NCBI GenBank assembly: GCA_913046335.1 | Contig: CAJWSU010000003.1 | Span: 40,936 to 104,935 of the forward strand | Source of the DNA: TMED109 sp002684605 | Lineage (GTDB): Bacteria; Pseudomonadota; Alphaproteobacteria; TMED109 | DNA: 64,000 nucleotides | Reading direction: 5' to 3' | Part shown: piece by piece, positions 42,939-52,192 of the stretch | Numbering within the stretch: the stretch's first letter is position 1 | Layout: each line of letters begins with the position of its first letter | The notes under the pieces: model-generated | The model's database searches: none | What the model saw: the letters and a program-made list of their open reading frames with translations, nothing else | What the model was told of the DNA's origin: nothing | Made by a program: the position numbers and the translations under genes

Positions 42939-44297
42939 ATGCAAATACCAGAAAATATAAAATTATTATCTGCTTATGATATAGGGCAACTTTTATATAA
43001 AAAAAAGATGTGTCCTATAGATTTGGTCAACTTTTATTATAGTGAAATCGAAGCATATACTAAACCAAACCCTTATACTATTTTAACGAAAAAAAGAGCT
43101 CTTATAGAGGCAGAAAATGCAAAAAGAAGATTATTAGAGAATAAACCTCTAAGTCCTCTAGATGGCGTTCCTGTTGCATGGAAAGATCTTTTTGATTTTA
43201 AAGGTTTTATTACCATAGGTGGCTCGAAACTATTGGAAAAAAATAGTTCTGCTAAGAAAGATGCTGATGTAGTTGCATTAGCAAAAAGAGCAGGGCTCAT
43301 ACAGTTAGGAAAAACTACTACTGTTGAATTTGCTCTAGGAGGACTAGGTACTAATGCAAATTTTATTACACCTGAAAATACAATTATGAAAGATAAACCC
43401 AGAGTTCCAGGAGGTTCTTCTTCAGGTTCTGGGGTGGCTTTAGGCGATGGACTATGTGCTGCTAGTTTTGGAACAGATACTGGCGGTTCTGTAAGAGTCC
43501 CCTCCGCTTGGAATAAATTAATAGGATTAAAAACTTCTATTGGCAGAATATCGACAAATGGTGTGCTTCCTTTAGCTTCTTCTTACGATACTGTAGGGCC
43601 TTTAACCAAAACTGTTAAAGATAGCAGTCTTCTTTTTTCAATACTTGCAAACAAATCTTTTTTTGAGTTCAGTGATATAGATATAAATAATACTAATATT
43701 CTTGTAGTCAGGGGTTTACCTTGGAAAGATTGTGATCATGCAGTTGAGAAAGCTTGTGAAGATATAATCAAAAAATTATCTAAAGCTGGAGTAAATATAT
43801 TTGAAAAAAAAGTTACTGAAATAGAAGAAATGCATAAAATATTAGAAAAAAATTATGGTGGAGCTACAGTTGTAGAAGCCTACAATGAATGGAAAGACAT
43901 AGTAGATAATAAAAGCTCTTTTTTAGATAGAGATGTTTTAAATAGGATGTTGATGGGGAAAAAAATGACTCAAAACTCTATAAAAACTATTTATGATGCA
44001 GAAGAAAGTTACTCAAAACAGTTATATTCTACAATAGAAGAGTATGATGCAATTTTATTTCCTACTGTTCAGGTTTTACCTCCTACAATTACTGAAGTGC
44101 AGGAAAGCTCAGAAACTTATAATAAATACAACAAATTAGCATTAAAAAATACTAGAATTGCCAACTCTTTGCGCTTGTGCGCAATAAGCTTACCATGTCC
44201 AGATGATCTTCCTGTTGGTATAATGCTATGTATGTCTATTAATAAAGATGAGAAATTATTAAATTTTGCAGAAAATATATATAATATTATAAAATAA
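42939..44297 (+). CDS. Amidase-signature family hydrolase
   Basis: The 452-residue protein has the Ser-cisSer-Lys triad of amidase-signature enzymes: Lys in PVAWKDLFD (about residue 76), the glycine/serine-rich VPGGSSSGSGVALGDGL with the cis-Ser, and the nucleophile in GTDTGGSVRVPSAW. It resembles GatA but stands alone, with no gatC or gatB nearby, and lacks GatA C-terminal features. A catabolic amidase releasing ammonia would suit the adjacent, convergent ammonium transporter; that is inference. Substrate unknown. Confidence 0.87.
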   Translation: MQIPENIKLLSAYDIGQLLYKKKMCPIDLVNFYYSEIEAYTKPNPYTILTKKRALIEAENAKRRLLENKPLSPLDGVPVAWKDLFDFKGFITIGGSKLLEKNSSAKKDADVVALAKRAGLIQLGKTTTVEFALGGLGTNANFITPENTIMKDKPRVPGGSSSGSGVALGDGLCAASFGTDTGGSVRVPSAWNKLIGLKTSIGRISTNGVLPLASSYDTVGPLTKTVKDSSLLFSILANKSFFEFSDIDINNTNILVVRGLPWKDCDHAVEKACEDIIKKLSKAGVNIFEKKVTEIEEMHKILEKNYGGATVVEAYNEWKDIVDNKSSFLDRDVLNRMLMGKKMTQNSIKTIYDAEESYSKQLYSTIEEYDAILFPTVQVLPPTITEVQESSETYNKYNKLALKNTRIANSLRLCAISLPCPDDLPVGIMLCMSINKDEKLLNFAENIYNIIK

Positions 44298-44328
44298 TGA
44301 GGAGTTATTTATTTTATAACTCCTCATT
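44296..44328. terminator. 13-bp stem-loop between convergent amidase and amtB
   Basis: The arms AATGAGGAGTTAT (44296-44308) and ATAACTCCTCATT (44316-44328) are perfect complements around a 7-base loop. The element begins inside the amidase stop codon and lies 16 bases before the convergent amtB stop. There is no strong thymine run on either side, so it may be a bidirectional terminator or a 3'-end stabiliser. Confidence 0.6.
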
Positions 44329-44344
44329 AATATATTACAAGAAA

Positions 44345-45565
44345 TTAATTATACCCTTTTTCTCCGTGAACAGAAGTGTCTAAACCTTCTATCTCTTCAT
44401 CTTCAGTGACTCTTAATCCAATAGTCTTTTTTACCAATAAAGTAATTAACCATGTAGCAACTAAGCACCATAAACCTACAGCTATAACACCAATTAATTG
44501 CGTTATAAACTGCTCTCCTATAGTTTTTTCTGATAAGCCAAGGCCTCCAAATGCTAATGACCCTAAAGGAGCCGTTAATAATATTCCAAGAACCCCCCCA
44601 ATTCCATGCACAGCCATTACATCTAAAGCATCATCTATTTTCCATTTGTTTTTGATTATTCCGCACATTTTATAACAAATAAATCCAGCTAGTACTCCAA
44701 TTATTAGTGCTCCTACTGGGCCCACAAAACCTGAAGCTGGAGTAATAGTCGCAAGGCCCGCTATTGCTCCAGTAGCTATACCTACCAATGTTGGTTTGCC
44801 ATGAGATATCCACTCTATTGTCATCCAAGTCAAAGCAGCAGTTGCAGCAGAAATATGAGTTACTGTAATAGCCATACCTGCAGCTCCGTCTGCAGCTAAT
44901 GCAGAACCACCATTAAATCCAAACCATCCTACCCACAGCATTGCAGCTCCCACAAAAACTAATACTGGGCTATGCGGAGGCTTAACATCATTAGGAAACC
45001 CTTTACGAGACCCTAGCATTTTTGCTATAACCAAAGCAGCCATTCCACAATTTAAATGAACAACCAAACCTCCTGCAAAATCTTGAACACCCATTTGAGC
45101 TAACCAGCCGCCGCCCCAAATCCAATGAGTAACTGGAGCGTAAACTAAAAGCAGCCATAATGCAGAAATCCATAATACAGCCGAAAATTTTATTCTTTCT
45201 ACATAAGCACCTACTATTAAGGCGGGAGTTATAACCGCAAAAGTCATTTGAAACATAAAAAATACATTTTCTGGTAAATTACCTAGTGCAGTTTCTGTTC
45301 CCACACCCCTTAGAAAAACCTTTTTTAAATCTCCAATATATGCACCCTCTCCTGAAAAAGCTATGCTATACCCAGCAACTAGCCATACTATTGAAGCCAA
45401 GCAAGCAATAGCAAAGCATTGTATTAAAACTGATAAAATATTACTTGATCTAACTAACCCTCCATAAAATAGGGCTAAGCCTGGTAAAGTCATTATCAGC
45501 ACTAAAGCCGTAGAAGTTAATATCCATGATGTATCTGCGCCTATCATTATACCCCCCAAATCCAA
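44345..45565 (-). CDS. amtB: Ammonium transporter AmtB
   Basis: AmtB conducts ammonium/ammonia across the inner membrane. The 406-residue protein has eleven helices and the channel residues: WILTSTALVLIMTLPGLALFYGGLV near the N-terminus (landmark residues 9-33), FAGGLVVHLNCGMAALV with the first conserved His, and DVMAVHGIGGVLG with the second. It starts without a long signal extension. The PII gene glnK, usually placed directly beside amtB, is not adjacent; the 208-base upstream gap holds no frame resembling it. Confidence 0.95.
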   Translation of the reverse strand: MDLGGIMIGADTSWILTSTALVLIMTLPGLALFYGGLVRSSNILSVLIQCFAIACLASIVWLVAGYSIAFSGEGAYIGDLKKVFLRGVGTETALGNLPENVFFMFQMTFAVITPALIVGAYVERIKFSAVLWISALWLLLVYAPVTHWIWGGGWLAQMGVQDFAGGLVVHLNCGMAALVIAKMLGSRKGFPNDVKPPHSPVLVFVGAAMLWVGWFGFNGGSALAADGAAGMAITVTHISAATAALTWMTIEWISHGKPTLVGIATGAIAGLATITPASGFVGPVGALIIGVLAGFICYKMCGIIKNKWKIDDALDVMAVHGIGGVLGILLTAPLGSLAFGGLGLSEKTIGEQFITQLIGVIAVGLWCLVATWLITLLVKKTIGLRVTEDEEIEGLDTSVHGEKGYN

Positions 45566-45773
45566 GATTACTGAAAAAAGATTAAAAATCCCTCACAATA
45601 AATTTTTAATGTTTAAATATTAGGCAATTATAAATTAAAAATGGCAATACATCAAATATTATGACAAAAAGTTATATATTTTAAGATAAATAGTTGTAAA
45701 TATCTAAACTCCATTAGACCAAATTAAAATACACGGCTATATTATATAATAACAATTAGGTTAGAATATATTT

Positions 45774-46970
45774 ATGAATAAAAGCAAATTTAATGAAAGC
45801 CTTGAATTATTGAATGATTATCCATTCCAGAGGTTAAATAGCCTATTAAAAGGAATAGAGGCTCCAAAAAATAAAAAAGGATTAATTCTATCTATTGGAG
45901 AACCCCAACATAAGCCTCCTAAATTTATTAAGGAAATAATTGATAAAAATTTCAGTAAATGGAGCAAATATCCGCCTACTCTTGGTATGGAAAAATTAAA
46001 TGTGGCATCAATAAACTGGATTAAAAGAAGATTTAAGCTAACTGAAGATTCCATAAATTATAAAGACAATATAGTTCAGTTAGCTGGAACAAGAGAAGGG
46101 TTATTTAATGTTGCCTTAGCTCTAACTCCAAGAAAAAAAAATAACTTAAAGCCAGCAATTCTAATTCCTGACCCCTTTTATCAAGTTTATGCTGGAGCAT
46201 CTAGAATAAGCGGTGCTGATCCTATTTTTGTTAGCTCTCTAAAAAAAAATAATTTTATACCTGCTTTTTCTAATGTTAGTAAAGAAACACTTAATAGGAC
46301 TTCTATAATATATGTTTGCTCTCCCTCTAATCCTGAAGGAGTATCTTTAAAAATAGAGGACTGGAAAAATTTAATTTTTCTAGCAAGAAATAATAACGCT
46401 ACTTTAATTGTTGATGAATGCTATACTGATATATATTCAGAAACTCCTCCTATAGGAGTGCTTGAAGCTTGTAAAATATTAAATACCGATATTTCTAATA
46501 TTATAAGCTTTCACTCTTTGTCAAAAAGATCAAATGTACCAGGGTTTCGTTCCGGGTTTGCAGTTGGTGATAAAAATATTATTACTAGCTTTAAAAAACT
46601 AAGGCATTATTGTGCAGGCCAACAACCTATACCTATTCAAGAAGCTGCTACAGCTCTGTGGAACGATGATGATCATGCTGAAAAAAATCGTAAAAAATAT
46701 AAGCAAAAATTTCAAATAGCAAAAAGTATTTTTAAAAAAGAGTATGGTTTTTATATGCCTGATGGAGGCTTTTATCTATGGCTGAATGTAGGCAATGGAG
46801 AAAAAATTACTCAAGAACTATGGCAAGAAGAAGGCATAAAAGTTATGCCAGGTTCTTACCTTTCAAGGACTTCGGCTTCAAAAAAATATATTCGTGTTGC
46901 TTTAGTTGGCAATATATCTGAAACAAATACTGCCTTAAAAAATATATACAAATTGCTAAATAATATTTGA
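45774..46970 (+). CDS. dapC: Succinyldiaminopimelate aminotransferase-like (DapC)
   Basis: A class I PLP aminotransferase of 398 residues. The substrate/PLP signature reads SFHSLSKRSNVPGFRSGFAVG with the Schiff-base lysine in SLSKRS. Upstream elements are LSIGEPQHKPPKFI, KYPPTLGMEKL, PDPFYQVYAGA and CSPSNPEG. The opening LNDYPFQRLNSLL and the position before ftsK are typical of DapC, which makes N-succinyl-LL-DAP in the lysine/peptidoglycan pathway; DapE (22640-23839) uses the product. ftsK begins one base after the stop. Confidence 0.88.
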   Translation: MNKSKFNESLELLNDYPFQRLNSLLKGIEAPKNKKGLILSIGEPQHKPPKFIKEIIDKNFSKWSKYPPTLGMEKLNVASINWIKRRFKLTEDSINYKDNIVQLAGTREGLFNVALALTPRKKNNLKPAILIPDPFYQVYAGASRISGADPIFVSSLKKNNFIPAFSNVSKETLNRTSIIYVCSPSNPEGVSLKIEDWKNLIFLARNNNATLIVDECYTDIYSETPPIGVLEACKILNTDISNIISFHSLSKRSNVPGFRSGFAVGDKNIITSFKKLRHYCAGQQPIPIQEAATALWNDDDHAEKNRKKYKQKFQIAKSIFKKEYGFYMPDGGFYLWLNVGNGEKITQELWQEEGIKVMPGSYLSRTSASKKYIRVALVGNISETNTALKNIYKLLNNI

Positions 46971-46971
46971 A

Positions 46972-49245
46972 ATGAAAATAGTGAACAAAAAAGTGACGCC
47001 AGATAAATCTAGTATTTTATATAATTGGACAAAGAAAAAAGCATATCAATTGCTAGGTTTGTTTTTTATGCTCTTGTCTTTCTATATTTTCTTTGTCTTG
47101 TATTATTTTGATTATCAAGATTATGGTAACTCATATGCTTCTTTACCTACAGAGCATGTAAATTCTTTTTTGACTACTGGATCATGGATAAATGGAACCC
47201 TTGTTTTTTGGATAGGTATAACTAGTTGGATAACTCCTATTCCTTTTCTAATATTAGGATATAGATTATTAAAATTAGAAAAAATAAAGTATTTATTTAT
47301 CAAGATAATATTTGTTTTTATAGGGATATTTTTAATATGTGGGGGGTTAAAAAATATGGGCCAAGATGAATCGCAATTAAGCTTTTTATCCTCTAAGCTC
47401 TTACTATGGACTGAAAAATTTATTAGCGCTGATAATAAATCAATTATAGTAAATATAACTAGTATATTCATAGGTTCATTTTTAATTTTACTTTCTTTAG
47501 ACTTTAAATTTAAAATTTATAATAAATTTATACTTTTCATCATAAAAACGGGCTCTATAATAGTTAATAATTTTATTAAGGTTTTAGTCTATTTCTATAG
47601 AGTTTTAATATCCTTAGTTCTTGGAAAAAAAATTAAAATAATAGGAGCAAAAAAAAGATCTATTACAAAAAAAAGCTTTTCAAAAAAACAGGCTCCTGAT
47701 TTAGGAAAAAGAATTGAAAAAGAAAGACAGAAAGAATTAGATTTAAATTTTCAAAAAAACAATTTATTTACATTACCTCATCTAGACCTATTAGCAGAAC
47801 CAGTTATAAAAAAACAATTTAAAAATAATGAAGAGCAATTAGAAAACACCGCGAGAATGTTAGAAAATGTCCTAGATGACTTTGGAATAAGAGGAGAAAT
47901 TGGAAGAATACAATCCGGACCTGTCGTTACTAGGTATGAATTAGAACCCGCTCCTGGAGTTAGATCAAGCAGAGTAATAGGTCTGTCTGATGATATTGCA
48001 CGATCTATGAGTGCCCTTTCTGCAAGAGTTGCCGTTGTTCCTGGAAGAAATGCTATTGGAATAGAACTTCCAAATGAAGACCGAGAGACTGTATTTTTAA
48101 GAGAATTAATTAGCTCAAAAGTATTTGAAGAAAAATATGAACTGCCTTTAGCATTAGGTAAAAATATTGCAGGAAACCCAATTATAACTGATTTAGCAAA
48201 AATGCCTCACTTGTTAGTAGCCGGCACAACTGGTTCCGGAAAATCTGTTGCTGTCAATGCTATGATCATGTCTTTATTATACACTTTAGACCCCAAAAAA
48301 CTTAAATTTATAATGATAGATCCTAAAATGTTAGAGCTATCTGTTTATGAGGATATACCGCACCTTTTACATCCTGTAGTAACAGAGCCAAGAAAAGCAG
48401 TAGTGGCATTAAAATGGGCAATTAAAGAAATGAATAATAGATATCGCTTAATGTCAGAGTTAGGCGTAAGGAGCATACATAGTTATAATAACAAAATTCT
48501 CAAAATACAAGAAAAGGGGCAGGTCTTAACCAAAACATTTCAAACTGGTTTTGACCCCACTAGTGGCCAACCTATTTCAGAAAAACATGAACTAGCCTCT
48601 GAAATTCTTCCAAATATCGTTATAGTTATTGATGAAGTGGCAGATTTAATGCTGTCTGCAGGCAGAGATATAGAAATGTCTATTCAAGCATTGGCGCAAA
48701 AAGCAAGAGCTGCCGGCATCCATTTAATTGTTGCTACTCAAAGGCCTTCAGTGGATGTAATTACTGGAACAATTAAAGCTAATTTACCTACTCGTATTAG
48801 TTTTCAAGTAACTAGCAAAATTGATAGTAGAACTATATTAGGAGAACAAGGTGCCGAGCAGTTATTAGGAAAAGGCGATATGCTTTTTATGGAGTCAGCA
48901 AGTCAAGTACAGAGAATACATGGACCATTTGTTACAGACCAAGAAGTTGAAAAAGTTGCTTCTTTTTTAAGAAACAATGGAACACCAGATTATATTTTTG
49001 AAATTACTGAAGAGATAGAAGAGCCGTCTTTTTCTAATGGTGAGGAAAAGCCTAATGATCCATTATTTGATCAAGCAGTAGACTTAATTGCTAGAGAACA
49101 AAAAGCATCAACAAGCTTTCTTCAACGTCACTTGCAGATTGGTTATAATAGAGCGGCTAGAATTATTGATGTAATGGAAGCAGAGAATATGATTTCTGCA
49201 GCCAGTCAAACTGGTAAACGCGAAGTACTTCTTAATAAGAAATAA
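46972..49245 (+). CDS. ftsK: DNA translocase FtsK
   Basis: FtsK couples division to chromosome-dimer resolution by pumping DNA at the septum. The 757-residue protein has four N-terminal membrane helices (about residues 30-175), a short basic linker, a RecA-type motor with Walker A AGTTGSGKSVAVNAM (about 417-431) and Walker B NIVIVIDEVADLM, and a C-terminal winged-helix gamma domain (DQAVDLIAREQKASTSFLQ, then GYNRAARIIDVME) that reads polar KOPS sequences. It is on the short side of the family because the linker is brief. Confidence 0.97.
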   Translation: MKIVNKKVTPDKSSILYNWTKKKAYQLLGLFFMLLSFYIFFVLYYFDYQDYGNSYASLPTEHVNSFLTTGSWINGTLVFWIGITSWITPIPFLILGYRLLKLEKIKYLFIKIIFVFIGIFLICGGLKNMGQDESQLSFLSSKLLLWTEKFISADNKSIIVNITSIFIGSFLILLSLDFKFKIYNKFILFIIKTGSIIVNNFIKVLVYFYRVLISLVLGKKIKIIGAKKRSITKKSFSKKQAPDLGKRIEKERQKELDLNFQKNNLFTLPHLDLLAEPVIKKQFKNNEEQLENTARMLENVLDDFGIRGEIGRIQSGPVVTRYELEPAPGVRSSRVIGLSDDIARSMSALSARVAVVPGRNAIGIELPNEDRETVFLRELISSKVFEEKYELPLALGKNIAGNPIITDLAKMPHLLVAGTTGSGKSVAVNAMIMSLLYTLDPKKLKFIMIDPKMLELSVYEDIPHLLHPVVTEPRKAVVALKWAIKEMNNRYRLMSELGVRSIHSYNNKILKIQEKGQVLTKTFQTGFDPTSGQPISEKHELASEILPNIVIVIDEVADLMLSAGRDIEMSIQALAQKARAAGIHLIVATQRPSVDVITGTIKANLPTRISFQVTSKIDSRTILGEQGAEQLLGKGDMLFMESASQVQRIHGPFVTDQEVEKVASFLRNNGTPDYIFEITEEIEEPSFSNGEEKPNDPLFDQAVDLIAREQKASTSFLQRHLQIGYNRAARIIDVMEAENMISAASQTGKREVLLNKK

Positions 49246-49260
49246 TTATAGGTTTTCATA

Positions 49261-49965
49261 ATGCAGAAATATAAGATGATTTATGTAGTACTAATATTTT
49301 TAATGTACTGCTCTTCTAGTAGGCCTGAAGATACAGTCCATAATACTAAAATATTAGAAGATTATTTAAATACTATTGAAAACATGTCCTTTATATTTGA
49401 GCAATATTCTCCTAATCAAGAAAAAGTGTTGGGGTGGATGCAAATAGAAAAACCTAATAAACTTAGAATAGAATATAAGGGAAATAACGACCTCATTATA
49501 ATATCTAATGATAATTATCTAATACTATATAAAGCTCATGATGATATCATAACAAGCTTATCTAATGATGGCCCTTGGAACATTTTAACAAAAGATAATT
49601 TAAAGTTTAGTACAAATAAAAATAATTCTGTTGCTAACGGAATTATTGAAAGCACTAGAGAGATACAAATAAATGGTTCTAATCATATTTTTTATAAAAT
49701 ATTAATGAGAGATAAAAATAAAAAATTACTTCCTCCTATTATACTGCACACATCTACTAAACCTTTTAAAATAAAAGGGTGGACAATCTATGATAATAAA
49801 AATCAAGGAACTCAAATAAAAATTGTAGAAGAGTTGTCTTTTAATAATGAACAAATAAAAGAAAGTATATTCAAATTATCAGAAAAAAATAGAAAAGAAG
49901 GAACAGTATGGAAAGGGCCATTTAATAAAAAACAGATAGCCCGTAGACTAAAATATAAAAATTAA
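49261..49965 (+). CDS. lolA: Outer-membrane lipoprotein carrier LolA family
   Basis: LolA shuttles lipoproteins across the periplasm. The 234-residue protein has an N-terminal signal segment and a LolA-like body: NTIENMSFIFEQYSPN near residue 37, VLGWMQIEKPNKLRIEY, then ILHTSTKPFKIKGWTIYD. The gene follows ftsK after 15 bases, the normal alphaproteobacterial position. The signal end reads LMYCSSS, with a cysteine at the expected cleavage zone; a lipid anchor is possible but the box is poor, so a soluble carrier is more likely. Confidence 0.85.
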   Translation: MQKYKMIYVVLIFLMYCSSSRPEDTVHNTKILEDYLNTIENMSFIFEQYSPNQEKVLGWMQIEKPNKLRIEYKGNNDLIIISNDNYLILYKAHDDIITSLSNDGPWNILTKDNLKFSTNKNNSVANGIIESTREIQINGSNHIFYKILMRDKNKKLLPPIILHTSTKPFKIKGWTIYDNKNQGTQIKIVEELSFNNEQIKESIFKLSEKNRKEGTVWKGPFNKKQIARRLKYKN

Positions 49966-49981
49966 AAATTATAAAATAATT

Positions 49982-50662
49982 TTACTTTTTAAAAACATAG
50001 CCTTTATTTGTTGTTTCTAAAGAAAATTTAGAGCTACTTTTTTTAGCTATTTTTTTCCTTAATCTCCATATATGTGTCTTTATAGTATTAGAATTAACAT
50101 CAGGAGAATAACCCCAAACATTTTTTAATAAAAAATCTTCACTTAAGGATTTATTAAAATTTTGCAAAAATGTTACTATTAATCTCGACTCTAAATATGT
50201 AAGATTAATTTTATTATTATTCTTGTCTACAAGAATGTTTAAATTCTTATCAAAATTAAAATCGCCTATTTTTATTACAGCGCTATCTTTAATTAGTTTT
50301 TTATCTGATAAATAAGGGGATAAGTGGTTTTTTAAAGTAACAATATTAATTGGTTTTCTTAAATATTGTTTATATGGATGATAGTCTTGTGACTCGTGTA
50401 AACTTTCTAAGAGAAATATTGCTGGCAACTTATAGGTATAGTTTTTAAATATTTTCTTAATATGACACTTTTTTTCTTTAAAATAGATAAATTCATCTAA
50501 CAAAAGGGCTGTGATTTCTTTTTTTTTAATTTTTTCCACTATCGTTTCATAATTATCTGTAAGAATAGGATTACAATTAATGGCAGTTATAAGAGATTTA
50601 AGGGCACCATTAACTGTGCTATCAACGCTACAACATACGATATTAAACAAAGGCTTTTTCAT
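49982..50662 (-). CDS. OmpR-type response regulator, partner kinase not adjacent
   Basis: The 226-residue protein has an N-terminal receiver-like domain and a C-terminal winged-helix DNA-binding domain (about 130-226: LTYLESRLIVTFLQN, LLKNVWGYSPDVNSNTIKTHIWRLRKKI, LETTNKGYVFKK). The receiver retains an aspartate after the third strand (ALLLDEF) and the lysine in YLRKP. But the acidic pocket is reduced to SVDS and the surrounding sequence is poorly conserved. It may be only weakly phosphorylatable. No histidine kinase gene lies nearby. It is convergent with lolA and follows yggS. Confidence 0.85.
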   Translation of the reverse strand: MKKPLFNIVCCSVDSTVNGALKSLITAINCNPILTDNYETIVEKIKKKEITALLLDEFIYFKEKKCHIKKIFKNYTYKLPAIFLLESLHESQDYHPYKQYLRKPINIVTLKNHLSPYLSDKKLIKDSAVIKIGDFNFDKNLNILVDKNNNKINLTYLESRLIVTFLQNFNKSLSEDFLLKNVWGYSPDVNSNTIKTHIWRLRKKIAKKSSSKFSLETTNKGYVFKK

Positions 50663-50672
50663 AACTTATATA

Positions 50673-51362
50673 CTAATTTTTGATAGCTTCTCTTTTACCA
50701 AATATTTTAGTACCCACTCTTATTGAAGTTGCTCCTAAATATATTGCTTTCTGAAAATCATTACTCATGCCCATACTTATGTTATTAAGGCAAGACTCTT
50801 TAGCTATTTTTGTTAATAATGCAAAATATGGTGCAGGCTCTTCATTTACTGGAGGAATGCCCATTACACCCGTAATATTTAAACCATACGAAATACAATC
50901 TGCAATAAATTTCTTTGCAACAATAGGAGAGCATCCGTTTTTTTGTTTTTCTTCACCTATATTTATTTGCACATATAGCTTAGGAAAAGATTGTTGTTTT
51001 TTTAAATCCATATTTTTTTTTAACTCTAATACTATTTTTTCTCTATCTACAGTTTCTATTACATCAAATAACTTTATAGCATCTTTAACTTTATTAGATT
51101 GTATTGGCCCTATCATATGAAGACGGGTATCAGGGTATTGATTTTTTATTAATGGCCATTTTTTTTCTGCTTCCTGTACTTTATTTTCCCCGAAAGCTAT
51201 TTGTCCATACTTTGCAGCTTCACAAATACGTGCAACTTCAATAGTTTTTGAAACTGCTACCAAATTTATGCTATCCAATGTTCTTTTTGCGCTTTTACAC
51301 ACCAAATTAATTTCTTTTTTTATTGTATTAAGATTATTTATAATACTTTTATTATGAATCAT
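50673..51362 (-). CDS. yggS: PLP-homeostasis protein YggS/PLPBP
   Basis: This single-domain protein binds pyridoxal phosphate without known catalysis and buffers the cofactor and amino-acid pools. The 229 residues include the lysine in LVAVSKT (about residue 38), AFGENKVQEAEKK, HMIGPIQSNKVK, YVQINIGEEKQKNG, GVMGIPP and the end SMGMSNDFQKAIYLGAT with GTKIFG. All are YggS signatures. The response-regulator gene starts 10 bases downstream, so the two may be cotranscribed. Confidence 0.95.
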   Translation of the reverse strand: MIHNKSIINNLNTIKKEINLVCKSAKRTLDSINLVAVSKTIEVARICEAAKYGQIAFGENKVQEAEKKWPLIKNQYPDTRLHMIGPIQSNKVKDAIKLFDVIETVDREKIVLELKKNMDLKKQQSFPKLYVQINIGEEKQKNGCSPIVAKKFIADCISYGLNITGVMGIPPVNEEPAPYFALLTKIAKESCLNNISMGMSNDFQKAIYLGATSIRVGTKIFGKREAIKN

Positions 51363-51428
51363 TTAAAAAATTTCTAACTAAGCGTATTATTATTAGGGTT
51401 ATTATTAAACATATTATAAATTAAATAA

Positions 51429-52034
51429 ATGATTAAAAGCAATTTTATAAATATAGCTAGATCGATCTCTTATAATAGAGGTAGAAATAAAGCCTTTAAT
51501 GGCATTATAAAAAATAAAACTTCAAATGTATGGTTGTTTACTGACACATATAAGACATTAAACCCAACCAAACTAGCTGAAGGTTTGCCTCAGAGATCTG
51601 GTATTGTAATAAGACACTATAACTCAAAAAACAAAGAGGATATTATAAGAAGCATCTTAAATATAAAAAAAAGAAAAGCACTTACTGTTTTAATCTCTGG
51701 AAAATATAAAAGGGGCTTAAATCCAGATGGAAAACACATTCCACAATGGCTTAGTTATAATAAGAAACTAAATAAAATAACTTCAATCTCTGTTCATTCA
51801 GGCAGAGATGTAAGAAAAAGTATTAACTTAAAAGCAGATCTCGTTTTTATTTCACCTGTTTTTCCAAGCTCCTCTCATAAAGAAGGGGGTCACTTAGGAG
51901 TAATTAAACTTGGACTATTAGCAAGATTATTTAAAAAACATGTTATTGCCCTTGGAGGAATCAATAATAATAATATTGCTAAACTAAGAAGTATTCCAAT
52001 TTCAGGATGTGCGGGTATAGATGCATTTATATAA
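51429..52034 (+). CDS. thiE: Thiamine phosphate synthase-like (ThiE/TenI family)
   Basis: ThiE joins the pyrimidine and thiazole parts of thiamine. The 201-residue protein has the phosphate-binding, TIM-barrel features of the family in its second half: SVHSGRDVRKSI, ADLVFISPVFPSSSHKEGG, GVIKLGLLARLFKKHVIALGGINNNNI and GCAGIDAFI. The N-terminal third is weakly conserved, so a TenI-type regulator or enzyme with other activity is possible. It is divergent from yggS, a common pairing in alphaproteobacteria. Confidence 0.72.
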   Translation: MIKSNFINIARSISYNRGRNKAFNGIIKNKTSNVWLFTDTYKTLNPTKLAEGLPQRSGIVIRHYNSKNKEDIIRSILNIKKRKALTVLISGKYKRGLNPDGKHIPQWLSYNKKLNKITSISVHSGRDVRKSINLKADLVFISPVFPSSSHKEGGHLGVIKLGLLARLFKKHVIALGGINNNNIAKLRSIPISGCAGIDAFI

Positions 52035-52160
52035 TACACCAAAGTAATTGGCGTAAAACTTGTTGTATTATTGCAACATTGTTTTTTAAATATTTCTATT
52101 GTTCCTACTTTTACGTTGCTTAAATGGCATATAACAAGTTAAATTCGTGATAAGCATTTT

Positions 52161-52186
52161 TGCTATAATATATTGTTCTTTGGAGG
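52161..52186 (+). promoter_or_regulatory. Porin promoter (extended -10) and ribosome site
   Basis: TGCTATAAT (52161-52169) is a perfect extended -10 element, with no clear -35 hexamer upstream. A full GGAGG ribosome site follows at 52182-52186, six bases before the porin ATG at 52193. The strength of both fits a highly expressed outer-membrane protein and implies a very short leader of about 16-20 bases. Confidence 0.6.
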
Positions 52187-52192
52187 ATTAAT

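Noticed and set aside
45566..45773. Search for glnK or a small RNA upstream of amtB/dapC
   Set aside because: No frame with PII motifs and no convincing structured element was seen.
52061..52085. Possible terminator after the ThiE-like gene
   Set aside because: The stem is only five base pairs with an eight-base loop, too weak to call.
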